This document shows positions 9,325 through 17,565 of a stretch of 64,000 nucleotides of DNA, piece after piece. The notes under the pieces are model-generated. The model was not told where the DNA came from. It did not search any database and saw only the letters and a program-made list of their open reading frames with translations. The position numbers and the translations under genes are program-made. This DNA is from Leptonema illini DSM 21528 (GTDB lineage Bacteria > Spirochaetota > Leptospiria > Leptospirales > Leptonemataceae), in the NCBI RefSeq assembly GCF_000243335.1, contig NZ_JH597773.1, positions 827,989 through 891,988 on the forward strand, in the 5' to 3' direction. Each line of letters starts with the position of its first letter. The stretch's first letter is position 1.

Positions 9325-11272
9325 AATTATGCCTGTAAATCAATAGAGCCAGGTCGTCGCGGAAGTCATGGTCGGTGAAGGCGTCGAGACGCCGCACGAT
9401 TCTTTCACAGAGAAGTGAGAGCGACTCGCTCCGATGCTCAAGGAGCAACGGAATGAGTTCGGCCTCGCCGAACGATACGAGCTGCCTGTTAAGAGCCTGT
9501 GTGAGCCCGTCCGTAAAAAGCAGAAGCGTATCGCCCGCGCTCATAGTGATCTCTTCGGGTGTGGCCGGAACATAGAACATCGTATGCAGGATCGTTCCCG
9601 GCGCATTCAGATACTCGATGCTTCCGTCGGCTCGAAGTAGAATCGGCTCTTCATGGCCTGCCCGCGCATAACGTAAGCGTCCGCTCTGGCGATCGATCCA
9701 TACGGCGCAGGCGGTCAGGTATTGATCGCCGAATTTGTCGGTTAACGATCTATAAAGTCGTCCGATCACTTCGGCCGGGCGATCGGCACAGTCGCTCCAG
9801 AAACCCGACAGCGACATCTTCACCATCGAAGAGAGCAGCGAGGCGCCGATACCGTGACCCGAAACGTCGCAGATAAAAAGCCCGAGTCCGTCCTTCGTAT
9901 CAAGGATATCGAGAAAATCGCCGCCGACCAGGTGCATGGGTCGAAAGGCATATTGCAGCTCTGTCGAACCGACGCTTTCAGGAAGCGCAGGCAGCAGGCT
10001 TTTCTGCAGATTGCGGGCGATTTCAAGCTGCATCTCATATTCGCGAGCGGTCACCCGTAGCTGACTGTATCGCTCCCCGAGTCCGAGAGAAAAGATCAGC
10101 ATATCGACGGCCGATCCGAAAAGCAGCATGTTCGACGTGAAGAGGTTATAGGGCAGGGCTCCGACCGACGCCAGGGCATAAAGGAAGGCTCCTGAGAGCA
10201 GCAGCACCCAGGCAGTCATCAGATAACGGGCTGGCCGCACCTTCAACATGAGTCCGCGAACGCTGACGACGAAAATCACCGGCACGGAGAGCAGCACGAC
10301 GGCCTGCGTGAGAATGGAAACCGTCCTGACATACGGACCGATGCTAACGATGGCAAGTAAAAGCGCGACATAGCGCAGAGCACTGAGAATCAAATCGAGC
10401 AGGTGAGCGTACCTGGCCGAGTCGATATAGCGCTGAATAAAGCGAATACCGAAGAAAAGGGCGATATTCATGAAGAACGGATGGGCCCGATCGGTCCAGT
10501 AAACGGCATCGGGCCAGAAGTACTCGTAGGCAAAACCCGTAAGCGAGGTGACGCCAAGGGCAAAAGCGACAAGGAAATTCAAATAGTCGACGGAAACGGC
10601 GTCACGAACGACGAGAAAGAGAACGGCGTTATACAGAAGCATGACGAACAGGATGCCGAAATAGATACCGTAAAGCAGCCGCTCATTTGCATTATGACGC
10701 TCATAGGCATGCTCTTCGTAGATCTGTAGCGGAAAACGCAACCCGTTCGTCGTTTCATAGCGAAGCATGACGTCGAGCGTTTCGGCCGGTTCCAGATGAA
10801 CGCGCAGGCTCTGAAGCCTGGAGTCTACTTCTCTCTCGTAAAAAGGAACGTTGTCGCCGAGCTGAAGCGTTCGCTCCGAACCCGTCGACGATCGCAGTCG
10901 CACGTCGACTCTATCGCATCCCTGTGGGGCGACGATCAAGGTGCCCGAAAAGGGACGATTCTTCTCAGCTTTGAGCTGTAATCTGATCCACCACGCAGAC
11001 TGCGTATAACCCACCTGTTTGCTTTTTGTAAGAGGCAGAGAAAAGGACTCTGCATCAATAGTATCGAAACTGAATTCGTGCTTCCTGTCTTCAAGAACAG
11101 AGGCGCAGTCATGCAGCGATTTTACATCGCTGCTCAGAAGGCAGGGCTCGGCCTGAAGAAGCCCACTCGTCAGCAACGCAATGACGACTGCCATCGGCCT
11201 CAGCAATGTCAGCAGCTCTTGAAGACGACGGGCAGTCACAGCACTACGGATTGGATCGCAAAATGACTTCAT
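9323..11272 (-). CDS. 7TMR-DISM receptor with SpoIIE/PP2C-type Ser/Thr phosphatase domain
   Basis: A 649-residue membrane signalling protein. After an N-terminal hydrophobic segment (about 26-42), residues 43 to 195 form a periplasmic 7TMR-DISMED2-like sensor. About 200-400 hold seven hydrophobic helices (7TMR-DISM). A short coiled coil (EYEMQLEIARNLQKSLLP) leads into a PP2C/RsbU phosphatase, with metal-binding motifs GGDFLD, CDVSGHG and FTDGL near the end. The family dephosphorylates anti-sigma antagonists or similar partners in response to an outside ligand. It is the last gene of the peptidoglycan operon and its start overlaps the murG stop by 29 bases. The ATG at 11272 has AGGA 10 bases upstream; the ATG at 11194 would give a cleaner signal peptide. 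Confidence 0.9.
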   Translation of the reverse strand: MKSFCDPIRSAVTARRLQELLTLLRPMAVVIALLTSGLLQAEPCLLSSDVKSLHDCASVLEDRKHEFSFDTIDAESFSLPLTKSKQVGYTQSAWWIRLQLKAEKNRPFSGTLIVAPQGCDRVDVRLRSSTGSERTLQLGDNVPFYEREVDSRLQSLRVHLEPAETLDVMLRYETTNGLRFPLQIYEEHAYERHNANERLLYGIYFGILFVMLLYNAVLFLVVRDAVSVDYLNFLVAFALGVTSLTGFAYEYFWPDAVYWTDRAHPFFMNIALFFGIRFIQRYIDSARYAHLLDLILSALRYVALLLAIVSIGPYVRTVSILTQAVVLLSVPVIFVVSVRGLMLKVRPARYLMTAWVLLLSGAFLYALASVGALPYNLFTSNMLLFGSAVDMLIFSLGLGERYSQLRVTAREYEMQLEIARNLQKSLLPALPESVGSTELQYAFRPMHLVGGDFLDILDTKDGLGLFICDVSGHGIGASLLSSMVKMSLSGFWSDCADRPAEVIGRLYRSLTDKFGDQYLTACAVWIDRQSGRLRYARAGHEEPILLRADGSIEYLNAPGTILHTMFYVPATPEEITMSAGDTLLLFTDGLTQALNRQLVSFGEAELIPLLLEHRSESLSLLCERIVRRLDAFTDHDFRDDLALLIYRHN

Positions 11273-12335
11273 CGAGAATACGTCCTGCAGCTTCGGGTTG
11301 TGCGAGCTGCCCTGCTCTCTCAGTCATTTTTTTATATTCGGATTTTTGCATCAACTTTTCAAGAGCCTCGGCCAGCTCTCGCGGATCCGTATCTTTGCGA
11401 TCGATGAGAAGGGCCGCCCCGCTTCGTACCGCAACCTCGGCATTGGCCCGTTGATGGTTGTCTGCGGCAAAGGGGTACGGCAGAAGTATCATCGGCAGAC
11501 GAAAGAGAACCGCTTCGGTGATGTTGCCGGCACCGGCACGGCTGAAGCAGATGTCGGCCTTCTCGAAATGCCTGAAGATATCGGCGTCAAAGCCGAATAC
11601 GGCGATGCGCTTACGAAGCGGCGCCTGAAGTAAAAAATCCACTCGCTTCTGAAGCTCATCAGCCAGCGATGCGCCGGCCTGCACGATCCAGTTCAGGCGC
11701 ATCGCAAGCTCGGGATACTCCACCCAGAGCCTCATGAGCATCTCGTTGAGCTGAGCGGCTCCCTGGCTGCCTCCCAGAGCAAGCACGGTGGGATGCGCAC
11801 GAAGCGTGCGCTTCTTCTTCAAATACGGTGCGGCGCGCTTTCGAAGTTTTATTCGCACAGGGTTGCCGGTCAGCATGCTTGAAGCGTCTTCTTCTCCGAA
11901 GGTCAGGAACGTCATTGCGGCAAATCGCTTGAGCATTCTCGTAACCTTTCCCGCTACGGCGTTCTGTTCGCACAGAAAGAGCGGCTTCTTTGCAAGGATC
12001 GCAGCGGCGGCGGCAGGCAGAGAAGGATAACCCCCGAGAGCGATCACGGCCGTCGGCTGAAAATGTCGGATTACCGCTGATGCCTGCTTCAGAGCTCGAA
12101 AAAAATCGAAGGGAAATCTCAAGACCATGCGAATGTCTTTTTTAAGAGCCGGTGCATCGTAGAATTCGACGGTAAAGGGCATTCCGGCAAATCCCGCATA
12201 ACCGCGATTACGGGGAATACTCAGGAAGAGCACCTCTGCCTTGCGGGCTACGGCCTCCTCAGCGAGGGCAAGGCCCGGAGATATGTGACCGCCTGTTCCG
12301 CCGGCCACAATGAGAAGTCGCGCCGTCTCCTTCAT
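11244..12335 (-). CDS. murG: UDP-GlcNAc:lipid I N-acetylglucosaminyltransferase
   Basis: A 363-residue GT28 enzyme that adds GlcNAc to undecaprenyl-PP-MurNAc-pentapeptide, giving lipid II at the inner face of the membrane. The N-terminal G-loop GGTGGHISPG (about 11-20), the second G-loop region LALGGSQGAAQLNE and the donor-site segment SRAGAGNITE are all present. The frame is open further upstream, but the ATG at 12335 overlaps the ftsW stop (ATGA) and fits the normal MurG start. It follows ftsW as in most division/cell-wall clusters, and its end overlaps the receptor-phosphatase gene. Confidence 0.95.
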   Translation of the reverse strand: MKETARLLIVAGGTGGHISPGLALAEEAVARKAEVLFLSIPRNRGYAGFAGMPFTVEFYDAPALKKDIRMVLRFPFDFFRALKQASAVIRHFQPTAVIALGGYPSLPAAAAAILAKKPLFLCEQNAVAGKVTRMLKRFAAMTFLTFGEEDASSMLTGNPVRIKLRKRAAPYLKKKRTLRAHPTVLALGGSQGAAQLNEMLMRLWVEYPELAMRLNWIVQAGASLADELQKRVDFLLQAPLRKRIAVFGFDADIFRHFEKADICFSRAGAGNITEAVLFRLPMILLPYPFAADNHQRANAEVAVRSGAALLIDRKDTDPRELAEALEKLMQKSEYKKMTERAGQLAQPEAAGRILDEVILRSNP

Positions 12336-13459
12336 GCTCTTTCTCCAGATAGAGGCAGAACGGCCCGCTGCCGGTTCTGCGAAGTGAAATTCAGTACCAG
12401 ACCTGCAAGTATATACTGAACGACAAGCGAAGATCCGCCATAGCTCATAAACGGAAGGCTGATGCCCGTCGTGGGCACAACGCCCGTAACGACGAACATA
12501 TTGATCAACGATTGCAGGCCGAAAAGGATCACGCATCCGGCGGCCGATAGCGAGGCGAAATCCTCGGGCAGCTTCGCTATCAGGCGAATGGCTCGGAAGC
12601 AAAAAAATCCGTACAGCAGCACAAGAGCGACAAGCCCGATATAACCGAAATCTTCATAGAACAGGGCGAGTACAAAGTCCGTATGACCGAAGGTCAGGTA
12701 ACGATGCGCCACGCCCGAAGCAAGATCGGTGCCGGTCCACCATCCGTCGCGAAAGGCGCGAAAGGACATCACAAGCTGATAACCCGCCTCGTAGCGATAG
12801 GCGTAGGGATCAAGCCATACCTTCAATCGTTCGAGGCGATACTCCCACAGATAGGCGAGCATAAAAAGAAGCGGCAAAGAGGCGACAAGCACGCCAAGAA
12901 GACGCATCACCGGAAAGCCGGTAATAAAAACAAGACAGGCCAGCACGGCGATCAGCGTCACCGTCGTTCCGTACTGAGGCTCAAGAATGATCAGAAGCAA
13001 TGCAAGCGGAACGGGAGTGCCTCGAATCAGCAGTCGACGCAGATCGCCGCCGCTCTGATAGCGATGCAGAACCCAGGCCGAATACAGAATCAGGGCGATC
13101 TTGGCGAACTCAGACGGCTGAAAGGAGACGGGACCGATCTCAACCCAGCGGTGAAAGCTTTCCCGCGACGATGAGACGCTTTTACCGGCTCCCGGCACAA
13201 AAACAAGAAGAAGGCCGAGTATGGCGATCATCATACCGGGAACCGTCAGGCGTTCTATAAGCGAAGCGGGAAGAAAGATGATGACAAGGAAGGCCGTCAG
13301 ACCGACGACGGTCCAGACGATCTGTCGGTTAACGTAGTAAAACGGATCTTTCATGTCGATGTCAGACATGACGGCAGAGGCGCTGTACAGGGCGATGAGA
13401 CCGACAAGGCCGATCATCAGCACGTTCAAAAAGAGCAGTCGGTCCACCCGCCTCGTCAT
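12332..13459 (-). CDS. ftsW: SEDS-family peptidoglycan glycosyltransferase FtsW
   Basis: A 375-residue polytopic membrane protein with about ten hydrophobic segments. The SEDS signature is clear: RWVEIGPVSFQPSEFAK (about 105-121), and near the C-terminus PTTGISLPFMSYGGSS. SEDS proteins polymerise lipid II together with a class B PBP; FtsW acts at the septum and RodA in elongation. The position between murD and murG identifies it as FtsW rather than RodA. It overlaps both neighbours by 4 bases, so expression is coupled to precursor synthesis. Confidence 0.94.
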   Translation of the reverse strand: MTRRVDRLLFLNVLMIGLVGLIALYSASAVMSDIDMKDPFYYVNRQIVWTVVGLTAFLVIIFLPASLIERLTVPGMMIAILGLLLVFVPGAGKSVSSSRESFHRWVEIGPVSFQPSEFAKIALILYSAWVLHRYQSGGDLRRLLIRGTPVPLALLLIILEPQYGTTVTLIAVLACLVFITGFPVMRLLGVLVASLPLLFMLAYLWEYRLERLKVWLDPYAYRYEAGYQLVMSFRAFRDGWWTGTDLASGVAHRYLTFGHTDFVLALFYEDFGYIGLVALVLLYGFFCFRAIRLIAKLPEDFASLSAAGCVILFGLQSLINMFVVTGVVPTTGISLPFMSYGGSSLVVQYILAGLVLNFTSQNRQRAVLPLSGERA

Positions 13460-14838
13460 TGCAGGGCCAGCCTTCGGAAGTGCTCCCCCCTCTCTTCATA
13501 GTTGCGATAGGCATCCTGCGACGCGCAGGCCGGGCTGAGCAGAATCACGGAATCGGGCTGCGTCGAACCGCCGAAATAGGCCGTCGATCGCCTTGCCTCG
13601 CGCAGCGCTTCATAAAAGGCCTCCTCAAGACCTGCAAAACGACGCGTCACCCCTGTCTGCTCGGCGATCTTATCGGCCGCCTTGCCGAACGGATAGATGC
13701 GCAATCCCTCGCCTTCTCGAAAAAGAGAGAAGTCCGAGTTCTTATCAAGGCCTCCAAGAAGCAGATATACCTTCTTACCTGGAAAGGAGGCCACGGCTGA
13801 AAGGGCCGCATGCACCGTCGTCGCCTTGCTATCGTTCACAAATATGACGCCTTCGCGTTCGACGACGATCTCCTGTCTGTGTGGAAGACCGCGAAAAGAT
13901 TTCAGACCGCGCAGAACCCTTTCATAAAAGGCCGTCGCCGCATAGCCCCCGTCGACGCCTTTTTTCAGAAGGGCCTCGATGCCGGCAAGTGTCATCACCG
14001 CATTGCGGCGATTGGTTTCACTGTTTACGGCAAACTCCGACCACGCGAGAGTAGCGTCGCCCAGGCGCGCCGCAGGTTTATCTTCGCCGACCTCGGTTAA
14101 CACAGAGTTCAGTCTACCGGGGAATTCGTCGGCGCCGATTCCGAGCTCATGGCATGTGGCTAAAATACCGGGGCCGATAACGGCGAAGTCCTCTTTTTCT
14201 TGCAGTGAAAAAAGATTCAGCTTTGCCCGCAGATAATCCGCCATGCCGGCATAGCGATCGAGATGATCGGGAGCGATGTTAAGAAGCAGACCGACATCGG
14301 GCTTGAAATAATGAAGATCTTCAAGCTGATATGAAGAGCATTCGCAAACAAAGACCGTCGTCGGCTGAAGAACGGCAGCCGAAAAAGGAAGGCCATAGTT
14401 TCCGCATTCAAGCGCCTGTATGCCCGCTTCACGCAGAAGATGGGCGATCAGAGCGGTCGTCGTCGATTTTCCGTCCGTTCCGGTGATGGCGACGATGCGG
14501 GCATTGCCGGTATTCTTCTTTAAGTAAAGGTAACCGAGGTCAAGATCTCCGATGATCGGGATGCTGAGATCCCGCGCCCGCGCGAAAAGCGGACCGGAAA
14601 GAGGAACGCCGGGAGAGACGAAGACGATCTCGATCTGGTGTTCGGTTAACAGATCGGCATCCTCGCGCGGACGCACGTCGATCATACCTTCGAGCGAGCC
14701 GTCGGTCTTGCGATCAGTTCCGTACACGACGGCGCCGAGGCCTGTCAGCAGATCGGCCATGGCACGCCCCGTTTTCCCGAGCGCTCCGGTAACGAGCACG
14801 CGGCGGCCTTTCAGATCGAGACTTGCAATATCAAGCAT
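13456..14838 (-). CDS. murD: UDP-N-acetylmuramoylalanine--D-glutamate ligase
   Basis: A 460-residue Mur ligase that adds D-Glu to UDP-MurNAc-L-Ala using ATP. The nucleotide loop GTDGKST (120-126), the conserved NIAPDHLDRY segment in the central domain and the C-terminal HEAD-type segment with NDSKATT and LGGLDK are present. The ATG at 14838 shares one base with the mraY stop (TGATG). The frame is open upstream, but that part lies inside mraY and is not needed. The 3' end overlaps ftsW by 4 bases. Confidence 0.95.
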   Translation of the reverse strand: MLDIASLDLKGRRVLVTGALGKTGRAMADLLTGLGAVVYGTDRKTDGSLEGMIDVRPREDADLLTEHQIEIVFVSPGVPLSGPLFARARDLSIPIIGDLDLGYLYLKKNTGNARIVAITGTDGKSTTTALIAHLLREAGIQALECGNYGLPFSAAVLQPTTVFVCECSSYQLEDLHYFKPDVGLLLNIAPDHLDRYAGMADYLRAKLNLFSLQEKEDFAVIGPGILATCHELGIGADEFPGRLNSVLTEVGEDKPAARLGDATLAWSEFAVNSETNRRNAVMTLAGIEALLKKGVDGGYAATAFYERVLRGLKSFRGLPHRQEIVVEREGVIFVNDSKATTVHAALSAVASFPGKKVYLLLGGLDKNSDFSLFREGEGLRIYPFGKAADKIAEQTGVTRRFAGLEEAFYEALREARRSTAYFGGSTQPDSVILLSPACASQDAYRNYEERGEHFRRLALQ

Positions 14839-15947
14839 CACTGAATCCGGAGCGTCGAAAGGCTGATCAGGCTGAGGATGATTCCGACCAGCCAGAAGCG
14901 AACGACGACGCGCGTCTCGGGCCATCCGCCTAACTCAAAATGATGATGTATCGGCGCCATACGGAAGATGCGCTTGCCGGTAAGCTTGAAAGAGGCGACC
15001 TGAAGAATGACCGAAAGCGCCTCGACGACGAAGATACCGCCGGCAATAACAAGCAGCAGCTCTTTCTTGATGAGAATCGCCGACATGCCAAGCGCTCCGC
15101 CCAGGCTTAACGATCCCGTATCGCCCATAAACACGCGGGCCGGAGGAGCATTGAACCACAGAAATCCGATGCCCGAACCGGCAAGAGCGGCCAGGAAGAC
15201 AGCGATCTCATGGGCGTTCTCAACATACGGAAGGTTCAGATAATCGGCCGTGCGCGGAGTACCGGCAAGATAGGCCATCGCTCCGAAGGTGACGGCGACG
15301 ATAGAGACGTTACCGATCGCAAGGCCGTCAAGGCCGTCGGTAAGATTCACCGCGTGTATAGAACCGAGAATGACGACGAACCAGAAGACAAGACCGATGA
15401 CAAGAGGAAGGGCGAAAAGCGGTTCTTTAAAGAAAGGCATGAAGATGGAGGTCAGTTCGTAGTCGATGCCCTTATCGCGGTTAACGACCTCGGGAGTCGC
15501 CCACCAGTAATTCAGCAAAAAGAAGCCGGCGATCAGAATCGTCAGACCCATCTTCATGCGGGCGCTGAGGCCTTTTTTATTTTTGAGCACGACCTTCGTA
15601 TAATCGTCGGCGAATCCGATCATTCCCAGAAAGATCGTGCAGAGCAGCAGCGTCAGAAACATCGGATGTTCGAGGTTGCCAAAAAGCAGACAGGCCACCG
15701 TAAGGCTTGTGAGAATCAGGATGCCGCCCATCGTCGGCGTACCGGCCTTCACCTGATGCGACTGCGGACCGTCTGACCGGATCGTCTCGCCGAATTTCAG
15801 AACGGTCAGCCAGCGAATCATGCGATCCCCGAAGAAAAACGCAACAAGCATGGCCGTTGTCGCCGCCAGCAGAGCGCGAAAGCTCACGTATCCGAACAGG
15901 CGAAAGAAGCCCGGCAGCTCGAAATGACTGTAGATCAACTCAAACAT
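14838..15947 (-). CDS. mraY: Phospho-N-acetylmuramoyl-pentapeptide transferase
   Basis: A 369-residue integral membrane enzyme that moves phospho-MurNAc-pentapeptide from UDP to undecaprenyl phosphate, making lipid I. Family marks are GTPTMGG (about 69-75), the Asp-rich FADDYTKV, the NLTDGLDGLA loop and MGDTGSLSLGGA. Length and about ten membrane segments match the family. Five bases separate it from the murF stop, and it overlaps murD by one base. Confidence 0.96.
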   Translation of the reverse strand: MFELIYSHFELPGFFRLFGYVSFRALLAATTAMLVAFFFGDRMIRWLTVLKFGETIRSDGPQSHQVKAGTPTMGGILILTSLTVACLLFGNLEHPMFLTLLLCTIFLGMIGFADDYTKVVLKNKKGLSARMKMGLTILIAGFFLLNYWWATPEVVNRDKGIDYELTSIFMPFFKEPLFALPLVIGLVFWFVVILGSIHAVNLTDGLDGLAIGNVSIVAVTFGAMAYLAGTPRTADYLNLPYVENAHEIAVFLAALAGSGIGFLWFNAPPARVFMGDTGSLSLGGALGMSAILIKKELLLVIAGGIFVVEALSVILQVASFKLTGKRIFRMAPIHHHFELGGWPETRVVVRFWLVGIILSLISLSTLRIQ

Positions 15948-15952
15948 ATTCC

Positions 15953-17473
15953 CTATCCTTTTCCAAGCAGCTCACGCAAAACGGGCAAAACCCGCTCCAT
16001 GCGCGCGCTGCGAGATCCCTTCACAAGAATACCGTCAAATCCGCCGACCTGATCCGGATGCTCTTTCAGGTACGTCGACAGACTGAGCGAATCAGAGAAA
16101 TACTTTCCTTCATCGCCGCCCGCTTTTCCGCCGGCTTTCCTGAAGGCGGCATGCATCCCCTTCACGTCGACATTCCCACAAACGAAAAGATCGGCAAAAC
16201 CGGCATCATACAGATCGTCCCCAACCTGCCTGTGACCGGCCTCGCTGAAATGCCCGAGCTCGGCCATATGCCCTGCCAGACAGAGCAGGCGCCCCGAGGG
16301 CAGCAGCTCCCGCAGCGTGCGAATCGACTGACGAAACGAATCCGGATTGGCGTTATAGGTATCGTCGACGATAAGCGTCGAGCCTGCTCTCTCCGTGCGA
16401 AAGCGACCGCGAGCCTGCGGCCTCAGAGCGGCCGTGCAGGCCTCAAGGCCTTCGCCGAACCCGGCATGCTGAAGCAGAAGCACACAGGCCAGGATGTTCG
16501 ACGTCATCGCAGCGCCGGCGTACTCGCCCGACGAATAAAGCGTGTCGTCCAGCCGGAATCCCGAGCCTTCGTAGAGGGCCCGGCGTATCTCCCCTCCCCC
16601 TTGTGAATCGGGTGCCTTTGCTATATCGTCGGTGATCAGCTCAAAGAGGATGGGGCGCACCTTCGCCTTTGCCGCCTGCTCCTGTAAGAGCGCATGGCCC
16701 GGGGCCACAGCCGGGTAGACAATCACACCGCCGCTCATGCCTGTGAGGATCTCAAGCTCGGCCGCCGCCACTTCCTCTATTGAAGAAAAGAACTCCATGT
16801 GCTCAAAGCCGATGCTCGGAACGACGCAATGATGCGCCCTCACGATGCGGCTCAGATGCTCGATCTCGCCCGCATGATTCATGCCGATCTCAAGCACGGC
16901 AACCGACGCCGTATCGGGAAGGGAGAGCAGCGAAAGCGGAACGCCCAGATGATTGTTCCAGTTACCGGGTGTTGCGAAAACGGCATCGTCACCAAGGCGG
17001 CATCGCAGAAGCGAGGACAGGATCTCTTTTGTAGACGTCTTACCGTTTGAGCCGACGACGGCAAAGATGGTTCCGTTATAATGACTTCGTCGGATGGCTG
17101 CCATGCGCTGTAGCGTATGCAGCACGTCGGCACAGCAGAGGATCGCAATATCGGAGCCGTCCGGATTCCCATTCCGGATGCCGTTCAAGTCCTGGTCCGG
17201 GCCGGTCGCTCTGATATCCTCTCTCATGGCCTCTTGCACGGCCACTCGCACCTCATCGACGCGGCCCTGCTCCACTAAAAGAGAAGTAGCGCCGTTTGCA
17301 ACGGCAGCCGCAGCATAAAGATGGCCGTCGGTGTTCTCTCCTTTCATGCAAACAAAGAGATCGCCTGCTCTGGCCTCACGCGAATCGAGCACCGCTCGCT
17401 CAATGCGAAGCTCGCTACGATCGAATCCGATCACGCCGGCAGAGGTCAGGTCGGCTGCCGAAAGAACACACAT
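15953..17473 (-). CDS. murF: UDP-N-acetylmuramoyl-tripeptide--D-alanyl-D-alanine ligase
   Basis: A 506-residue Mur ligase adding D-Ala-D-Ala to the UDP-MurNAc tripeptide. The ATP loop GSNGKTS (141-147), the central-domain NNHLGVPLSLL segment typical of MurF, and DDTYNANPDSF in the C-terminal domain are all seen. An insertion of about 25 residues near 85-110 makes it longer than most MurF proteins. It is the first gene of this mur operon within the window; murE, murC and the ftsQAZ genes are not adjacent. Confidence 0.95.
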   Translation of the reverse strand: MCVLSAADLTSAGVIGFDRSELRIERAVLDSREARAGDLFVCMKGENTDGHLYAAAAVANGATSLLVEQGRVDEVRVAVQEAMREDIRATGPDQDLNGIRNGNPDGSDIAILCCADVLHTLQRMAAIRRSHYNGTIFAVVGSNGKTSTKEILSSLLRCRLGDDAVFATPGNWNNHLGVPLSLLSLPDTASVAVLEIGMNHAGEIEHLSRIVRAHHCVVPSIGFEHMEFFSSIEEVAAAELEILTGMSGGVIVYPAVAPGHALLQEQAAKAKVRPILFELITDDIAKAPDSQGGGEIRRALYEGSGFRLDDTLYSSGEYAGAAMTSNILACVLLLQHAGFGEGLEACTAALRPQARGRFRTERAGSTLIVDDTYNANPDSFRQSIRTLRELLPSGRLLCLAGHMAELGHFSEAGHRQVGDDLYDAGFADLFVCGNVDVKGMHAAFRKAGGKAGGDEGKYFSDSLSLSTYLKEHPDQVGGFDGILVKGSRSARMERVLPVLRELLGKG

Positions 17474-17565
17474 AAACCCGATTTTTTCCTCTGCCCGGCG
17501 CGGGCAACTCTTCCCGTACAGGACAGCCGAATGCCGCCCGTATTCGCCGACAAATTAGCCTGCAA

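Noticed and set aside
12336-12602. Extended N-terminus of murG
   Set aside because: It lies inside ftsW and precedes the normal MurG start, which has the ATGA overlap.
15210-15776. A 188-codon plus-strand frame opposite mraY
   Set aside because: Antisense to conserved membrane helices; composition is charged and repetitive as expected of a reverse-strand shadow.
17492-17506. TGCCCG-GCG-CGGGCA hairpin as terminator of the thiolase-like operon
   Set aside because: Six pairs only, no U-run in the right direction, and too close to the murF start to interpret.
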